This document shows, piece after piece, positions 18,486 through 25,982 of a DNA stretch of 64,000 bases; the first letter of the stretch is position 1; every line of letters starts with the position of its first letter. Under the pieces are notes generated by a model that was not told where the DNA came from, ran no database searches, and saw only the letters and a program-made list of their open reading frames with translations. Origin of the DNA: Anaerocolumna sp. GTDB lineage: Bacteria > Bacillota > Clostridia > Lachnospirales > Lachnospiraceae. The DNA lies in NCBI GenBank assembly GCA_029256725.1, contig JAQSXJ010000005.1, positions 150,513 through 214,512 on the forward strand, read 5' to 3'. The translations under genes were made by a program, and so were the position numbers.

Positions 18486-20015
18486 ATGTTTAGTAAAGTT
18501 TACAGCGGAACGGTTTTAGGAATTGATAGCAGGAGAGTTACAGTAGAGGCTGATATCAGTGACGGGCTTCCGGTCTTTGACCTTGTGGGATATCTTGGTT
18601 CAGAGGTAAGGGAAGCTAGAGAACGTGTTCGTATTTCTTTGAAAAATTCTGGTTATCGTTTGCCGGCGAAACGAATAACCATTAATCTATCACCGGCTGA
18701 TATGCGCAAGGAGGGAACAGCGTTTGATCTTCCGATTGCCATATCCGTTCTGGCAGCTCTTGGTCTGCTCATGGAAGAAAGTCTTGAAGATACCCTGTTT
18801 ATAGGTGAATTAAGTTTGAATGGAGAAATAAAAAAGGTAAATGGAGTACTGCCAATTGTATATATGGCATATGAGCAGGGCTTCAAAAGATGTGTTGTCC
18901 CCTCCTGTAATGTAAAAGAAGGTGCTGTAGTTAAGGGGATTGAAGTGTATGGAGTGGATACCTTGACGCAGGTTGCAGATTTTATAGGCGGAAAGCTGCA
19001 TCTGGATCCATGCCTCTTAAAAGCAGAAGAGTTAAAGCCAACCAGGGAAGATACTATATATGACTTTTCTGATATCGTTGGCCAGGAGCTGGCGAAAAGG
19101 GCAATTGAAATTGCTGCCTGTGGTATGCATAACATTCTTTTAATCGGACCACCTGGTTCTGGTAAGACAATGCTTGCCAGAAGGATACCTTCTATACTTC
19201 CCGAACTTTCCTTTGAAGAAAGTCTTGAAATTTCTAAAATCTATAGTGTTTCTGGATTATTAGATAATAATCAGTCTCTGATTCTTAATCGTCCTTTTCG
19301 TTCCCCGCATCATACGATTACAACTACTGCATTAACCGGAGGTGGGAGATTTCCTATGCCTGGAGAGATAAGTCTGGCTCATATGGGTGTTCTTTTCTTG
19401 GATGAATTTCCAGAGTTCAACCGCAAAACCATTGAAATTCTAAGGCAGCCCCTGGAAGAAAATGAAATAACAATTACAAGATTAAACGGTACCTTTCGGT
19501 ACCCGGCTAATCTGATGCTCTGTACAGCGATGAATCCTTGTAATTGTGGTTATTACCCTGATAGGAATAAATGCCATTGCTCGTTGTCTCAGGTAAGGAG
19601 TTATCTGGGTAAAATCAGCCGCCCCCTACTGGACAGAATAGACATTAGTATTGAAGTACCACAGGCTGATTACAAAGAATTGAATAAGAAGGGAGGAAGA
19701 GAGACCTCTGCTGTGATAAGAGAGAGGGTAATGAAAGGAAGAGTGATCCAAGCTAATCGCTACAAAAAAGATAAGATTCATTTTAATTCTCAGCTTACTA
19801 CCAGAATGCTGCAAGAATATTGTTCTTTGGGAAAAAGGGAGGAGAAATTGATGGAGGAAGCTTATACCAGATTAAACCTTAGTGCCAGAGCGTATCACAG
19901 GGTGTTAAAGGTAGCCAGGACTATTGCAGATTTAGATGGCAGCGAGGAGATTAAAGAGAAGCATTTAAGTGAAGCAATCTGTTATCGCAGTATGGATAAA
20001 AAGTATTGGGAATAA
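18486..20015 (+). CDS. YifB/ComM-family Mg-chelatase-like AAA+ ATPase
   Basis: Cytoplasmic AAA+ protein of 509 residues. An N-terminal Lon-protease-like domain (MFSKVYSGTVLGIDSRRVTVEADIS) is followed by the AAA+ core with Walker A GPPGSGKT (near residue 219), GEISLAHMGVLFLDEFPEF (Walker B) and a CNCGYYPDRNKCHCS cysteine cluster. In Haemophilus and Vibrio, ComM is a branch-migration helicase in natural transformation; the role in clostridia is untested. AAGGAG just upstream supports the ATG at 18486. The next gene is dprA, another transformation-linked gene. Confidence 0.92.
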   Translation: MFSKVYSGTVLGIDSRRVTVEADISDGLPVFDLVGYLGSEVREARERVRISLKNSGYRLPAKRITINLSPADMRKEGTAFDLPIAISVLAALGLLMEESLEDTLFIGELSLNGEIKKVNGVLPIVYMAYEQGFKRCVVPSCNVKEGAVVKGIEVYGVDTLTQVADFIGGKLHLDPCLLKAEELKPTREDTIYDFSDIVGQELAKRAIEIAACGMHNILLIGPPGSGKTMLARRIPSILPELSFEESLEISKIYSVSGLLDNNQSLILNRPFRSPHHTITTTALTGGGRFPMPGEISLAHMGVLFLDEFPEFNRKTIEILRQPLEENEITITRLNGTFRYPANLMLCTAMNPCNCGYYPDRNKCHCSLSQVRSYLGKISRPLLDRIDISIEVPQADYKELNKKGGRETSAVIRERVMKGRVIQANRYKKDKIHFNSQLTTRMLQEYCSLGKREEKLMEEAYTRLNLSARAYHRVLKVARTIADLDGSEEIKEKHLSEAICYRSMDKKYWE

Positions 20016-20081
20016 AGTATTGGAAGAGAACGGATAAAGGTAGCCAAAGAACTTAAGATTCAAATTATAAGGAGGTTTCAA

Positions 20082-21167
20082 ATGACAAAGAAAGAATGCT
20101 GGTACTGGTTATGCGGATTAGAGGTAAGTTTAAAGAAGAAGAACTTAATCTTATCCTTCTTTTCTTCAATTGAAGAGGTGTTTTACGAAGATATTGAGAA
20201 ATTTAGCAATATACCAGAATTAAATGAAAAGGATCTGGAACGTATCAACAAAACCAGACAGGTAAATAAGGTTCTGGAAAGCTATGCTAAATTAAAAGAG
20301 AAAGGCATATATTTTGTATCAATAGAGGACGAAGAGTATCCTGGAAAATTAAGAAATATATATGAGGCACCCCTTGGACTATTTTATAAAGGAAAACTTC
20401 CGGAGGAAGATAAGGTCAATATTGCAGTTATCGGTGCAAGGAACTGCTCGGATTACGGAAGGGAGACTGCTATACTGTTTTCGAAAGAGTTAGCAAGGGC
20501 CGGAATTGGAACCATCAGCGGACTTGCAGCAGGAATCGATGGGGCTGCCCACGCAGGCAGTTTGTCGGTATCAGGAAATACTTATGCAATCCTTGGGTGC
20601 GGCGTTGATATTTGTTATCCCATAGAAAATTTTAATATCTATTTAGATACAGCTGAAAATGGGGGGATTATTTCTGAATATGTGCAGGGGACAGGGCCAA
20701 GAGCATATCATTTCCCTATGAGGAATCGTATTATAAGCGGATTGGCAGATGGAATCCTTGTGGTTGAAGCCAGAGAAAAAAGTGGTTCTTTAATAACTGT
20801 TGATTACGGATTGGAGCAAGGGCGGAATATCTATGCTGTTCCTGGAAGGCCGGGAGATATTCTTAGCAATGGATGTAATAATCTGCTAAAGATGGGGGCT
20901 AAATTATGCACAGAACCTGAGGATATAATAGAGGATTACATGAATTTCTGTAAAAATATACCTAAAATCACGAAAAAAAATGATAAATTACTTGAAGACA
21001 GGGAAAAAATAGTGTATGCTTGTTTAAGTCGTATCCCAAAACACCTGAATGATATAGCCTCTGAAACAAATTTGGCTATCGGAGAATTGGCTCAATTACT
21101 ATTTCAGTTGGAATGGAAGAATTTTATTAAACAAACTAGAGCAAATTATTATATAACAGATATTTGA
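20082..21167 (+). CDS. dprA: DNA-processing protein DprA
   Basis: RecA loader for incoming single-stranded DNA, 361 residues. An N-terminal helical domain (about 1-80) is followed by the Rossmann-like domain with IGARNCSDYGRETA, SGLAAGIDGAAHAGSL and NRIISGLADGILVVEAREKSGSLIT. A C-terminal winged-helix-like segment (about 305-360) completes it. AAGGAGG precedes the ATG. It lies between comM and topA as in many Firmicutes. No other competence genes are visible nearby. Confidence 0.95.
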   Translation: MTKKECWYWLCGLEVSLKKKNLILSFFSSIEEVFYEDIEKFSNIPELNEKDLERINKTRQVNKVLESYAKLKEKGIYFVSIEDEEYPGKLRNIYEAPLGLFYKGKLPEEDKVNIAVIGARNCSDYGRETAILFSKELARAGIGTISGLAAGIDGAAHAGSLSVSGNTYAILGCGVDICYPIENFNIYLDTAENGGIISEYVQGTGPRAYHFPMRNRIISGLADGILVVEAREKSGSLITVDYGLEQGRNIYAVPGRPGDILSNGCNNLLKMGAKLCTEPEDIIEDYMNFCKNIPKITKKNDKLLEDREKIVYACLSRIPKHLNDIASETNLAIGELAQLLFQLEWKNFIKQTRANYYITDI

Positions 21168-21236
21168 CAAAGGGAGCTTTATTAATTGCTCTCCTTTGAA
21201 AAAAATAGAAATAGTTTACCAGATAGGGGAGTGCAC

Positions 21237-23291
21237 ATGAATCTAGTTATTGTTGAATCACCAGCAAAAGCTAAAACGATTAAAAAATTTTTGGGTGCTA
21301 ACTATGAAGTGGTGGCTTCAAACGGACATGTTAGAGACTTACCAAAAAGTCAGCTAGGTATTGATACTACAAATGATTATGAACCGAAATATATTACTAT
21401 AAGAGGTAAAGGTGATCTTCTTGCGAAGCTCAGAAAAGAAGTGAAAAAAGCAGATAAAATTTATCTTGCAACTGACCCTGACCGTGAAGGGGAGGCAATT
21501 TCCTGGCACCTTACAAAGACTTTAAAGCTTGATGATATTGCCTGCAGCAGGATAACCTTTAATGAAATAACGAAAAATGCAGTAAAAGCCTCTATTAAAC
21601 AGGCTAGAGATATTGATATGAATCTTGTGGATTCTCAGCAGACCAGAAGAATGCTTGACCGAATGGTAGGTTACAGTATCAGTCCTCTCCTTTGGGCAAA
21701 AGTAAAAAGAGGTCTGAGTGCTGGACGTGTTCAATCCGTTGCTCTTCGCATTATCTGCGACAGAGAAGATGAAATTAATGCTTTTGTACCGGAAGAGTAT
21801 TGGTCATTAGAAGGCAGCTTTCAGGTAGAAGGTGAGAAGAAACCCTTAACAGCCAAACTGATTACCTCATCCTTAGAAAAAAAGAGTATTACCTCAGAAG
21901 ACGAATTAAATGGAATATTAAAGGATCTTGATAAAGCGAAATATAAGATTTCAGAAATAAAAAGAGGTGAGAGACAAAAGAAGCCACCTCTGCCTTTTAC
22001 TACCAGTACGTTGCAGCAGGAAGCTGCCAAGACATTGAATTTTTCAACTTCTAAGACAATGAGACTGGCACAGCAGCTTTATGAAGGTATTGATATAAAA
22101 GGTCATGGTACGATAGGTTTAATAACCTATTTAAGAACTGATTCTGTTCGTATATCCGAAGAAGCAGAAAGTCTTGCACGTGAATTTATTGAGAAGAACT
22201 ATGGCAGCAACTACAATACAGTAACAGAAGATAAAAAAAGTACAGGAAAGAAAATACAGGATGCCCATGAAGCAATCAGGCCTACCTATACAGATTTAAC
22301 ACCTGTTATTGTAAAAGAATCCTTAAGCAGAGATTTATTCAGACTTTACCAGCTTATATGGAAACGATTCGTAGGCAGCAGAATGGCGCCGGCAAGATAC
22401 GAGACCATTAATGTTAAAATAGATGCAAAAGGATATAAATTTAGTACATCTGCATCAAAAATGATTTTTGACGGTTATCTTAGCGTTTATTCGGAAGAAG
22501 AAGAAAATGAAAGTCATGCAATGTTAAAAGATATTTCAGAAGAATCCAAAGTGAAACTTCTGGAGTTTAATCCTTCTCAGCATTTTACTCAGGCACCTCC
22601 TCACTATACAGAAGCGTCCTTGGTTAAGACACTAGAGGAATTGGGAATAGGAAGGCCTAGTACTTATTCGCCTACCATTTCTACAATTTTAGCCAGAAGG
22701 TATATTGTTAAAGAAAATAAGAACCTCTATGTAACGGAACTTGGTGAAGTTGTTAATAATATTATGAAAGAGGCTTTTTCTACAATTGTTGATGTGAATT
22801 TTACGGCTAATTTGGAATCTCTTTTGGATAAAGTGGAAGATGGCAGTGTTTATTGGAAAACTGTTGTAAGAAATTTCTATCCGGATTTGGATGAAGCGGT
22901 AAATAAAGCCAAGGATAGTCTTGAAGAAATCAAGATTGAAGATGAGAAGACTGATATTATCTGTGAAGAATGCGGAAGAAATATGGTAATTAAATATGGA
23001 CCCCATGGAAAGTTCTTAGCGTGTCCAGGTTTTCCAGAGTGCAGGAATACAAAACCTTATCTTGAAAAAATTGGTGTAGCATGCCCGCTGTGCGGTAAGG
23101 ATGTTGTTATCCGTAAGACCAAGAAGGGTCGTAAGTATTACGGTTGCGAGAATAATCCGGAATGTGAATTTATGTCCTGGCAGAAGCCCACGAATCAAAA
23201 ATGTCCTAAATGTGGAAATGTGCTTATTGAAAAGGGTAATTCTTTAGTATGTCTGGATGATAAATGTGGCGGTATTGTTGTGAAAAAATAA
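21237..23291 (+). CDS. topA: DNA topoisomerase I (type IA)
   Basis: Relaxes negative supercoils by a covalent 5'-phosphotyrosine intermediate. 684 residues. The Toprim domain opens MNLVIVESPAKAKTIKKFLG and has DPDREGEAISWHL; the active-site Tyr is in GLITYLRTDSVR (near residue 303). Three C-terminal zinc ribbons follow (CEECGRNM...CPGFPEC, CPLCGKDV...CENNPEC, CPKCGNVL...CLDDKC). AGGGGAG at 21225-21231 supports the ATG at 21237 over an upstream in-frame TTG at 21186. Confidence 0.97.
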   Translation: MNLVIVESPAKAKTIKKFLGANYEVVASNGHVRDLPKSQLGIDTTNDYEPKYITIRGKGDLLAKLRKEVKKADKIYLATDPDREGEAISWHLTKTLKLDDIACSRITFNEITKNAVKASIKQARDIDMNLVDSQQTRRMLDRMVGYSISPLLWAKVKRGLSAGRVQSVALRIICDREDEINAFVPEEYWSLEGSFQVEGEKKPLTAKLITSSLEKKSITSEDELNGILKDLDKAKYKISEIKRGERQKKPPLPFTTSTLQQEAAKTLNFSTSKTMRLAQQLYEGIDIKGHGTIGLITYLRTDSVRISEEAESLAREFIEKNYGSNYNTVTEDKKSTGKKIQDAHEAIRPTYTDLTPVIVKESLSRDLFRLYQLIWKRFVGSRMAPARYETINVKIDAKGYKFSTSASKMIFDGYLSVYSEEEENESHAMLKDISEESKVKLLEFNPSQHFTQAPPHYTEASLVKTLEELGIGRPSTYSPTISTILARRYIVKENKNLYVTELGEVVNNIMKEAFSTIVDVNFTANLESLLDKVEDGSVYWKTVVRNFYPDLDEAVNKAKDSLEEIKIEDEKTDIICEECGRNMVIKYGPHGKFLACPGFPECRNTKPYLEKIGVACPLCGKDVVIRKTKKGRKYYGCENNPECEFMSWQKPTNQKCPKCGNVLIEKGNSLVCLDDKCGGIVVKK

Positions 23292-23351
23292 GAAATATAC
23301 GAAAAACAGATATATTATAATAAAATGTGCGTCAAAAAGAAGAAATAGCTA

Positions 23352-23380
23352 TTGTTTTTATGAAAAAGGTATGATACTAT
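23352..23380 (+). promoter_or_regulatory. Putative codY promoter (extended -10)
   Basis: TTGTTT (23352-23357), a 17-base spacer, and TACTAT (23375-23380) preceded by TGA, which gives a TGn extended -10. The start point would be near 23387, about 170 bases upstream of codY. Confidence 0.5.
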
Positions 23381-23400
23381 TTATCTAATGTTAATACAAC

Positions 23401-23452
23401 TTATCAGAAATAGTGCTTCTGGTTTCTGATAAAGACAGTTTTTGTTACTGTC
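23401..23452 (+). promoter_or_regulatory. Two hairpins in the codY leader
   Basis: A perfect 10-bp stem (TTATCAGAAA at 23401-23410 with TTTCTGATAA at 23423-23432, 12-base loop) is followed immediately by a 6-bp stem (GACAGT at 23434-23439 with ACTGTC at 23447-23452). Neither has a T-run, so they are not terminators. They may affect stability or translation of codY mRNA, or be protein-binding dyads. Confidence 0.5.
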
Positions 23453-23555
23453 GTGTATCCAAGATTTAAATGGCCGGTATCTTAACTATTGCGAATTAAT
23501 TACTGGTTATTTAGAAGAATCAGATAAACAAGCGGGGGTACTGGGAGGTTATTTC

Positions 23556-24326
23556 ATGAGTGTACAGTTGCTCGATAAGACGAGAAAGATTAATAAGCTA
23601 TTGCACAACAACAATTCACATAAGGTAGTTTTTAATGATATCTGTGAGGTGTTAAGCGAGATTCTGGAATCCAATATTCTGGTAATCAGCAAAAAAGGTA
23701 AAGTTCTAGGTATTAAAAACAGAGATGATATTGTAGAAATCAAGGAATTAATCAAGGATGCCGTAGGTGGTTATATTGATCAGATGTTAAATGAACGTCT
23801 GCTTAATATCCTATCTACCAAAGAGAATGTTAATCTATTGACACTTGGATTTGAACTTGATACAGATATTAGCTATCAGGCGATTATCATTCCTATCGAT
23901 ATTGCAGGGGAGAGGCTTGGGACATTGTTTTTATATAAGAGCATAAAGCCTTATGATCTTGATGATATTATTCTCAGTGAATATGGTACCACAGTTGTTG
24001 GACTTGAAATGATGCGTTCTGTAAATGAGGAGAATGCAGAAGAAAGTCGTAAAGTTCAGATTGTTAAGTCAGCAATCAGTACATTGTCCTTTTCTGAATT
24101 AGAAGCAATTATTCACATCTTTGAAGAGCTGGAAGGTAATGAAGGTATTCTGGTAGCAAGCAAGATAGCTGACAGAGTTGGTATAACCAGATCGGTGATT
24201 GTTAATGCACTTCGTAAGTTTGAAAGTGCTGGAGTTATTGAATCTCGTTCTTCTGGTATGAAGGGTACTTATATCAAAGTACTTAATGATGTTGTTTTCG
24301 ATGAGTTGAAAAAGCTTAACAAGTAA
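23556..24326 (+). CDS. codY: Global transcriptional regulator CodY
   Basis: Dimeric regulator that senses branched-chain amino acids and GTP and controls nutrient-limitation genes. 256 residues, near the usual 259. The N-terminal GAF domain (about 1-155) begins MSVQLLDKTRKINKLLHNN; the C-terminal winged helix has the SKIADRVGITRSVIVNALRKFESAGVIESRSSGMKGTYI recognition region. GGGAGG at 23543-23548 fixes the ATG at 23556; the frame is open upstream to 23442 without an SD. As in Bacillus, codY lies immediately before the fla/che operon, although trmFO, xerC and hslVU, which separate topA from codY there, are missing. Confidence 0.97.
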   Translation: MSVQLLDKTRKINKLLHNNNSHKVVFNDICEVLSEILESNILVISKKGKVLGIKNRDDIVEIKELIKDAVGGYIDQMLNERLLNILSTKENVNLLTLGFELDTDISYQAIIIPIDIAGERLGTLFLYKSIKPYDLDDIILSEYGTTVVGLEMMRSVNEENAEESRKVQIVKSAISTLSFSELEAIIHIFEELEGNEGILVASKIADRVGITRSVIVNALRKFESAGVIESRSSGMKGTYIKVLNDVVFDELKKLNK

Positions 24327-24373
24327 ATTATTAAAATATTACATTATTTTAACAAAATAGTTAGAAGATTAAT

Positions 24374-24417
24374 AAAATGGATTTATAAATTGTATACAAT
24401 TTATAAATCCATTTTTT
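24374..24417. terminator. 42-bp perfect palindrome, codY terminator
   Basis: Positions 24374-24415 form a perfect 21+21 bp palindrome centred on GTATAC, followed by further T (to 24417) on the + strand and preceded by A-rich sequence that gives T-rich sequence on the - strand. It lies 48 bases after the codY stop. The stem is AT-rich, but its length and the T-run suit an intrinsic terminator, possibly bidirectional. Confidence 0.75.
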
Positions 24418-24552
24418 ATGCAATATATTCGCTATATATGCAAAAATGTCGAAAATTAGGAACACGAATTAACAGTATTCATAGGATTTAGACAAAAAGC
24501 TTTCCCGCATAAATAGTGCATTTGAGCTATATTTCGAATAATTTACAATATA
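24418..24552 (+). other. Intergenic region between codY terminator and fla/che promoter
   Basis: No gene is visible. A bulged inverted repeat lies at about 24418-24443 (TGCAATATAT against ATATATGCA). A weak CodY-box-like sequence is at 24443-24457 (10 of 15 positions match AATTTTCWGAAAATT, with an intact GAAAATT half). CodY control of the flagellar operon is known in Bacillus; its extension here is inference. Confidence 0.3.
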
Positions 24553-24561
24553 TGATATAAT
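24553..24561 (+). promoter_or_regulatory. Putative extended -10 promoter of the fla/che operon
   Basis: TGATATAAT matches the extended -10 element TGnTATAAT exactly. The -35 hexamer at the right distance (TTCGAA, 24533-24538) is poor. No sigma-D consensus (TAAA then GCCGATAA) is seen, so the operon is probably read by sigma-A. Start would be near 24568, which leaves a leader of about 220 bases. Confidence 0.55.
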
Positions 24562-24788
24562 AGTACTAATTTATAAAAATTAGCTTGTTTTTTTGTCGTA
24601 ATATATTTATAATTGAAGCTAGTTACGAGAGATGTGTGAGATTGTTGAAGCTATTCCACTAAGTTTTCACACAACACCCATGTAAATCGCAAGCTGGCTT
24701 GCGGTACTGCTTGAATAATTAATGTGAAATGCATTTTTATTTCATACATTATCAAGTTGTAGAATTGATAAGCGGGAAAGAGGTAAGT
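24562..24788 (+). promoter_or_regulatory. Structured 5' leader of the fla/che operon
   Basis: About 220 non-coding bases precede flgB. Visible elements are a small hairpin at 24566-24583 followed by a T-run; a direct repeat TTGAAGCTA at 24613-24621 and 24645-24653 (32 bases apart, three helical turns); a 7-bp stem TGTGTGA/TCACACA (24633-24639 with 24667-24673) that encloses the second repeat; and a tight hairpin CGCAAG-CTGG-CTTGCG at 24688-24703. It does not match the cyclic di-GMP aptamer that precedes flgB in Clostridioides difficile. Its function is unknown. Confidence 0.5.
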
Positions 24789-25178
24789 ATGATTAATTCG
24801 GATTTATTCAATTATGTGAACGTACTGAATAAGGCAGCAGATGCAATGTGGACAAGGGGCCAGCTGCTAGCTAATAATTTATCTAATGTCAGTACACCAG
24901 GATATAAAAGACAGGATATTGAATTCCAGACTTATTTAGCCAATGCACTTCAGGGATCTGGCAATCTCGACCGGAAAGTTGCTGGTATAGACTTGGCATC
25001 AATACAATCAACTGTCTATACGGATAATTCATCCTTAAGCTACAGACTGGACGGTAATAATGTTGATATAGATACGGAATCTGCTAATGTAGCAGAAAAC
25101 CAAATTAACCATAGTGCGATGCTTGAAGCTATGTCACATGAATTCAGCAGAATAAGAACAGCATTGTCTAACAATTAG
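24789..25178 (+). CDS. flgB: Flagellar basal-body rod protein FlgB
   Basis: Proximal rod subunit, exported through the flagellar type III apparatus. 129 residues. It has the rod/hook family N-terminal pattern NLSNVSTPGYKRQDIEFQTYL and a C-terminal helix ending MLEAMSHEFSRIRTALSNN. AAAGAGG with 5-base spacing supports the ATG at 24789. First gene of the fla/che operon; flgC follows after 11 bases. Confidence 0.96.
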   Translation: MINSDLFNYVNVLNKAADAMWTRGQLLANNLSNVSTPGYKRQDIEFQTYLANALQGSGNLDRKVAGIDLASIQSTVYTDNSSLSYRLDGNNVDIDTESANVAENQINHSAMLEAMSHEFSRIRTALSNN

Positions 25179-25189
25179 GAGGAAGTTAA

Positions 25190-25630
25190 ATGTCAGTTAT
25201 TGATGCAATGAATATAAGTGCCAGCGGTATGACAGCACAAAGGCTTCGTATGGATGTCATATCGCAAAATATTGCTAATGTCAATACTACTAGAGATGAA
25301 AATGGAAATGTAGTAAGACGTAAGATAGTAGTCTTTGAGGAACGTAACCAAAGTCCCTTCTCTAAAATTCTTGGAGGAAAGATAAATGAGGCTATGGGAA
25401 ATGGTGTGAAGGTTACAGAAGTTAAGGATGACACTACAACACCAATGAATGTTGTTTATGATCCGTCACATCCGGATGCTGATGAAGAAGGTTATGTGAC
25501 TTATCCAAATATTAATACTGTAACAGAAATGGCAAATATGATTGATGCTTCCAGAGCATATGATGCCAACGTTACAGCTTTTAACTCAATAAAAAGTATG
25601 GCATTAAAGGGATTGGAAGTAGGAAAATAA
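25190..25630 (+). CDS. flgC: Flagellar basal-body rod protein FlgC
   Basis: Proximal rod subunit of 146 residues. The N-terminal NISASGMTAQRLRMDVISQNIANVNTTRDENG is the family signature, and the C-terminus has MANMIDASRAYDANVTAFNSIKSMALKGLEVGK. AGGAGG precedes the ATG. It assembles with FlgB and FliE, its operon neighbours. Confidence 0.97.
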   Translation: MSVIDAMNISASGMTAQRLRMDVISQNIANVNTTRDENGNVVRRKIVVFEERNQSPFSKILGGKINEAMGNGVKVTEVKDDTTTPMNVVYDPSHPDADEEGYVTYPNINTVTEMANMIDASRAYDANVTAFNSIKSMALKGLEVGK

Positions 25631-25646
25631 CAGGGGGGACTAATTG

Positions 25647-25958
25647 ATGGATATTACACTGCTTAATGGAATATCGGGTTTAAATGCATATAGTACTAAC
25701 AATACAGGGGTGGAGAAGACCACAAGGAATGATGCGTTTGATAGTGTATTCCAATCTGCTCTTTCTATGTTAAATGAAACAAATGATTTATCAAATGCTG
25801 CAAAAGAAGCCGAGGTTTCCTTTGCGTTAGGGCTGTCTAATAACACTTATGACCTTCAGGTTGCGCAGGAAAAAGCTAACCTGTCACTACAGTACACTGT
25901 TCAAGTGAGAAATAAGGTAATAGAAGCTTATAAAGAGATTATGAATCTCCAATTCTAA
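25647..25958 (+). CDS. fliE: Flagellar hook-basal body protein FliE
   Basis: MS-ring/rod junction protein, 103 residues. The conserved C-terminal part reads EVSFALGLSNNTYDLQVAQEKANLSLQYTVQVRNKVIEAYKEIMNLQF. The ATG at 25647 has a G-run SD (25632-25638) at 8 bases; a TTG directly before it is in frame but less likely. Confidence 0.95.
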   Translation: MDITLLNGISGLNAYSTNNTGVEKTTRNDAFDSVFQSALSMLNETNDLSNAAKEAEVSFALGLSNNTYDLQVAQEKANLSLQYTVQVRNKVIEAYKEIMNLQF

Positions 25959-25982
25959 TGATGGAACTGAAGGAGCTGTAAT

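Noticed and set aside
23442..23555. 38-codon N-terminal extension of CodY
   Set aside because: The frame is open but has no SD, overlaps the leader hairpin, and would lengthen CodY well beyond its usual size; GGGAGG before 23556 decides the start.
24566..24594. Intrinsic attenuator at the start of the fla/che leader
   Set aside because: The 7-bp AT-only stem and T-run would lie at the transcription start itself, too early to act as a terminator if the promoter call is right; kept only as part of the leader description.
24562..24788. Cyclic di-GMP riboswitch or invertible DNA switch in the fla/che leader, as in C. difficile
   Set aside because: No GEMM-I or GEMM-II core motifs are present, and there is no pair of long inverted repeats bounding an invertible segment.
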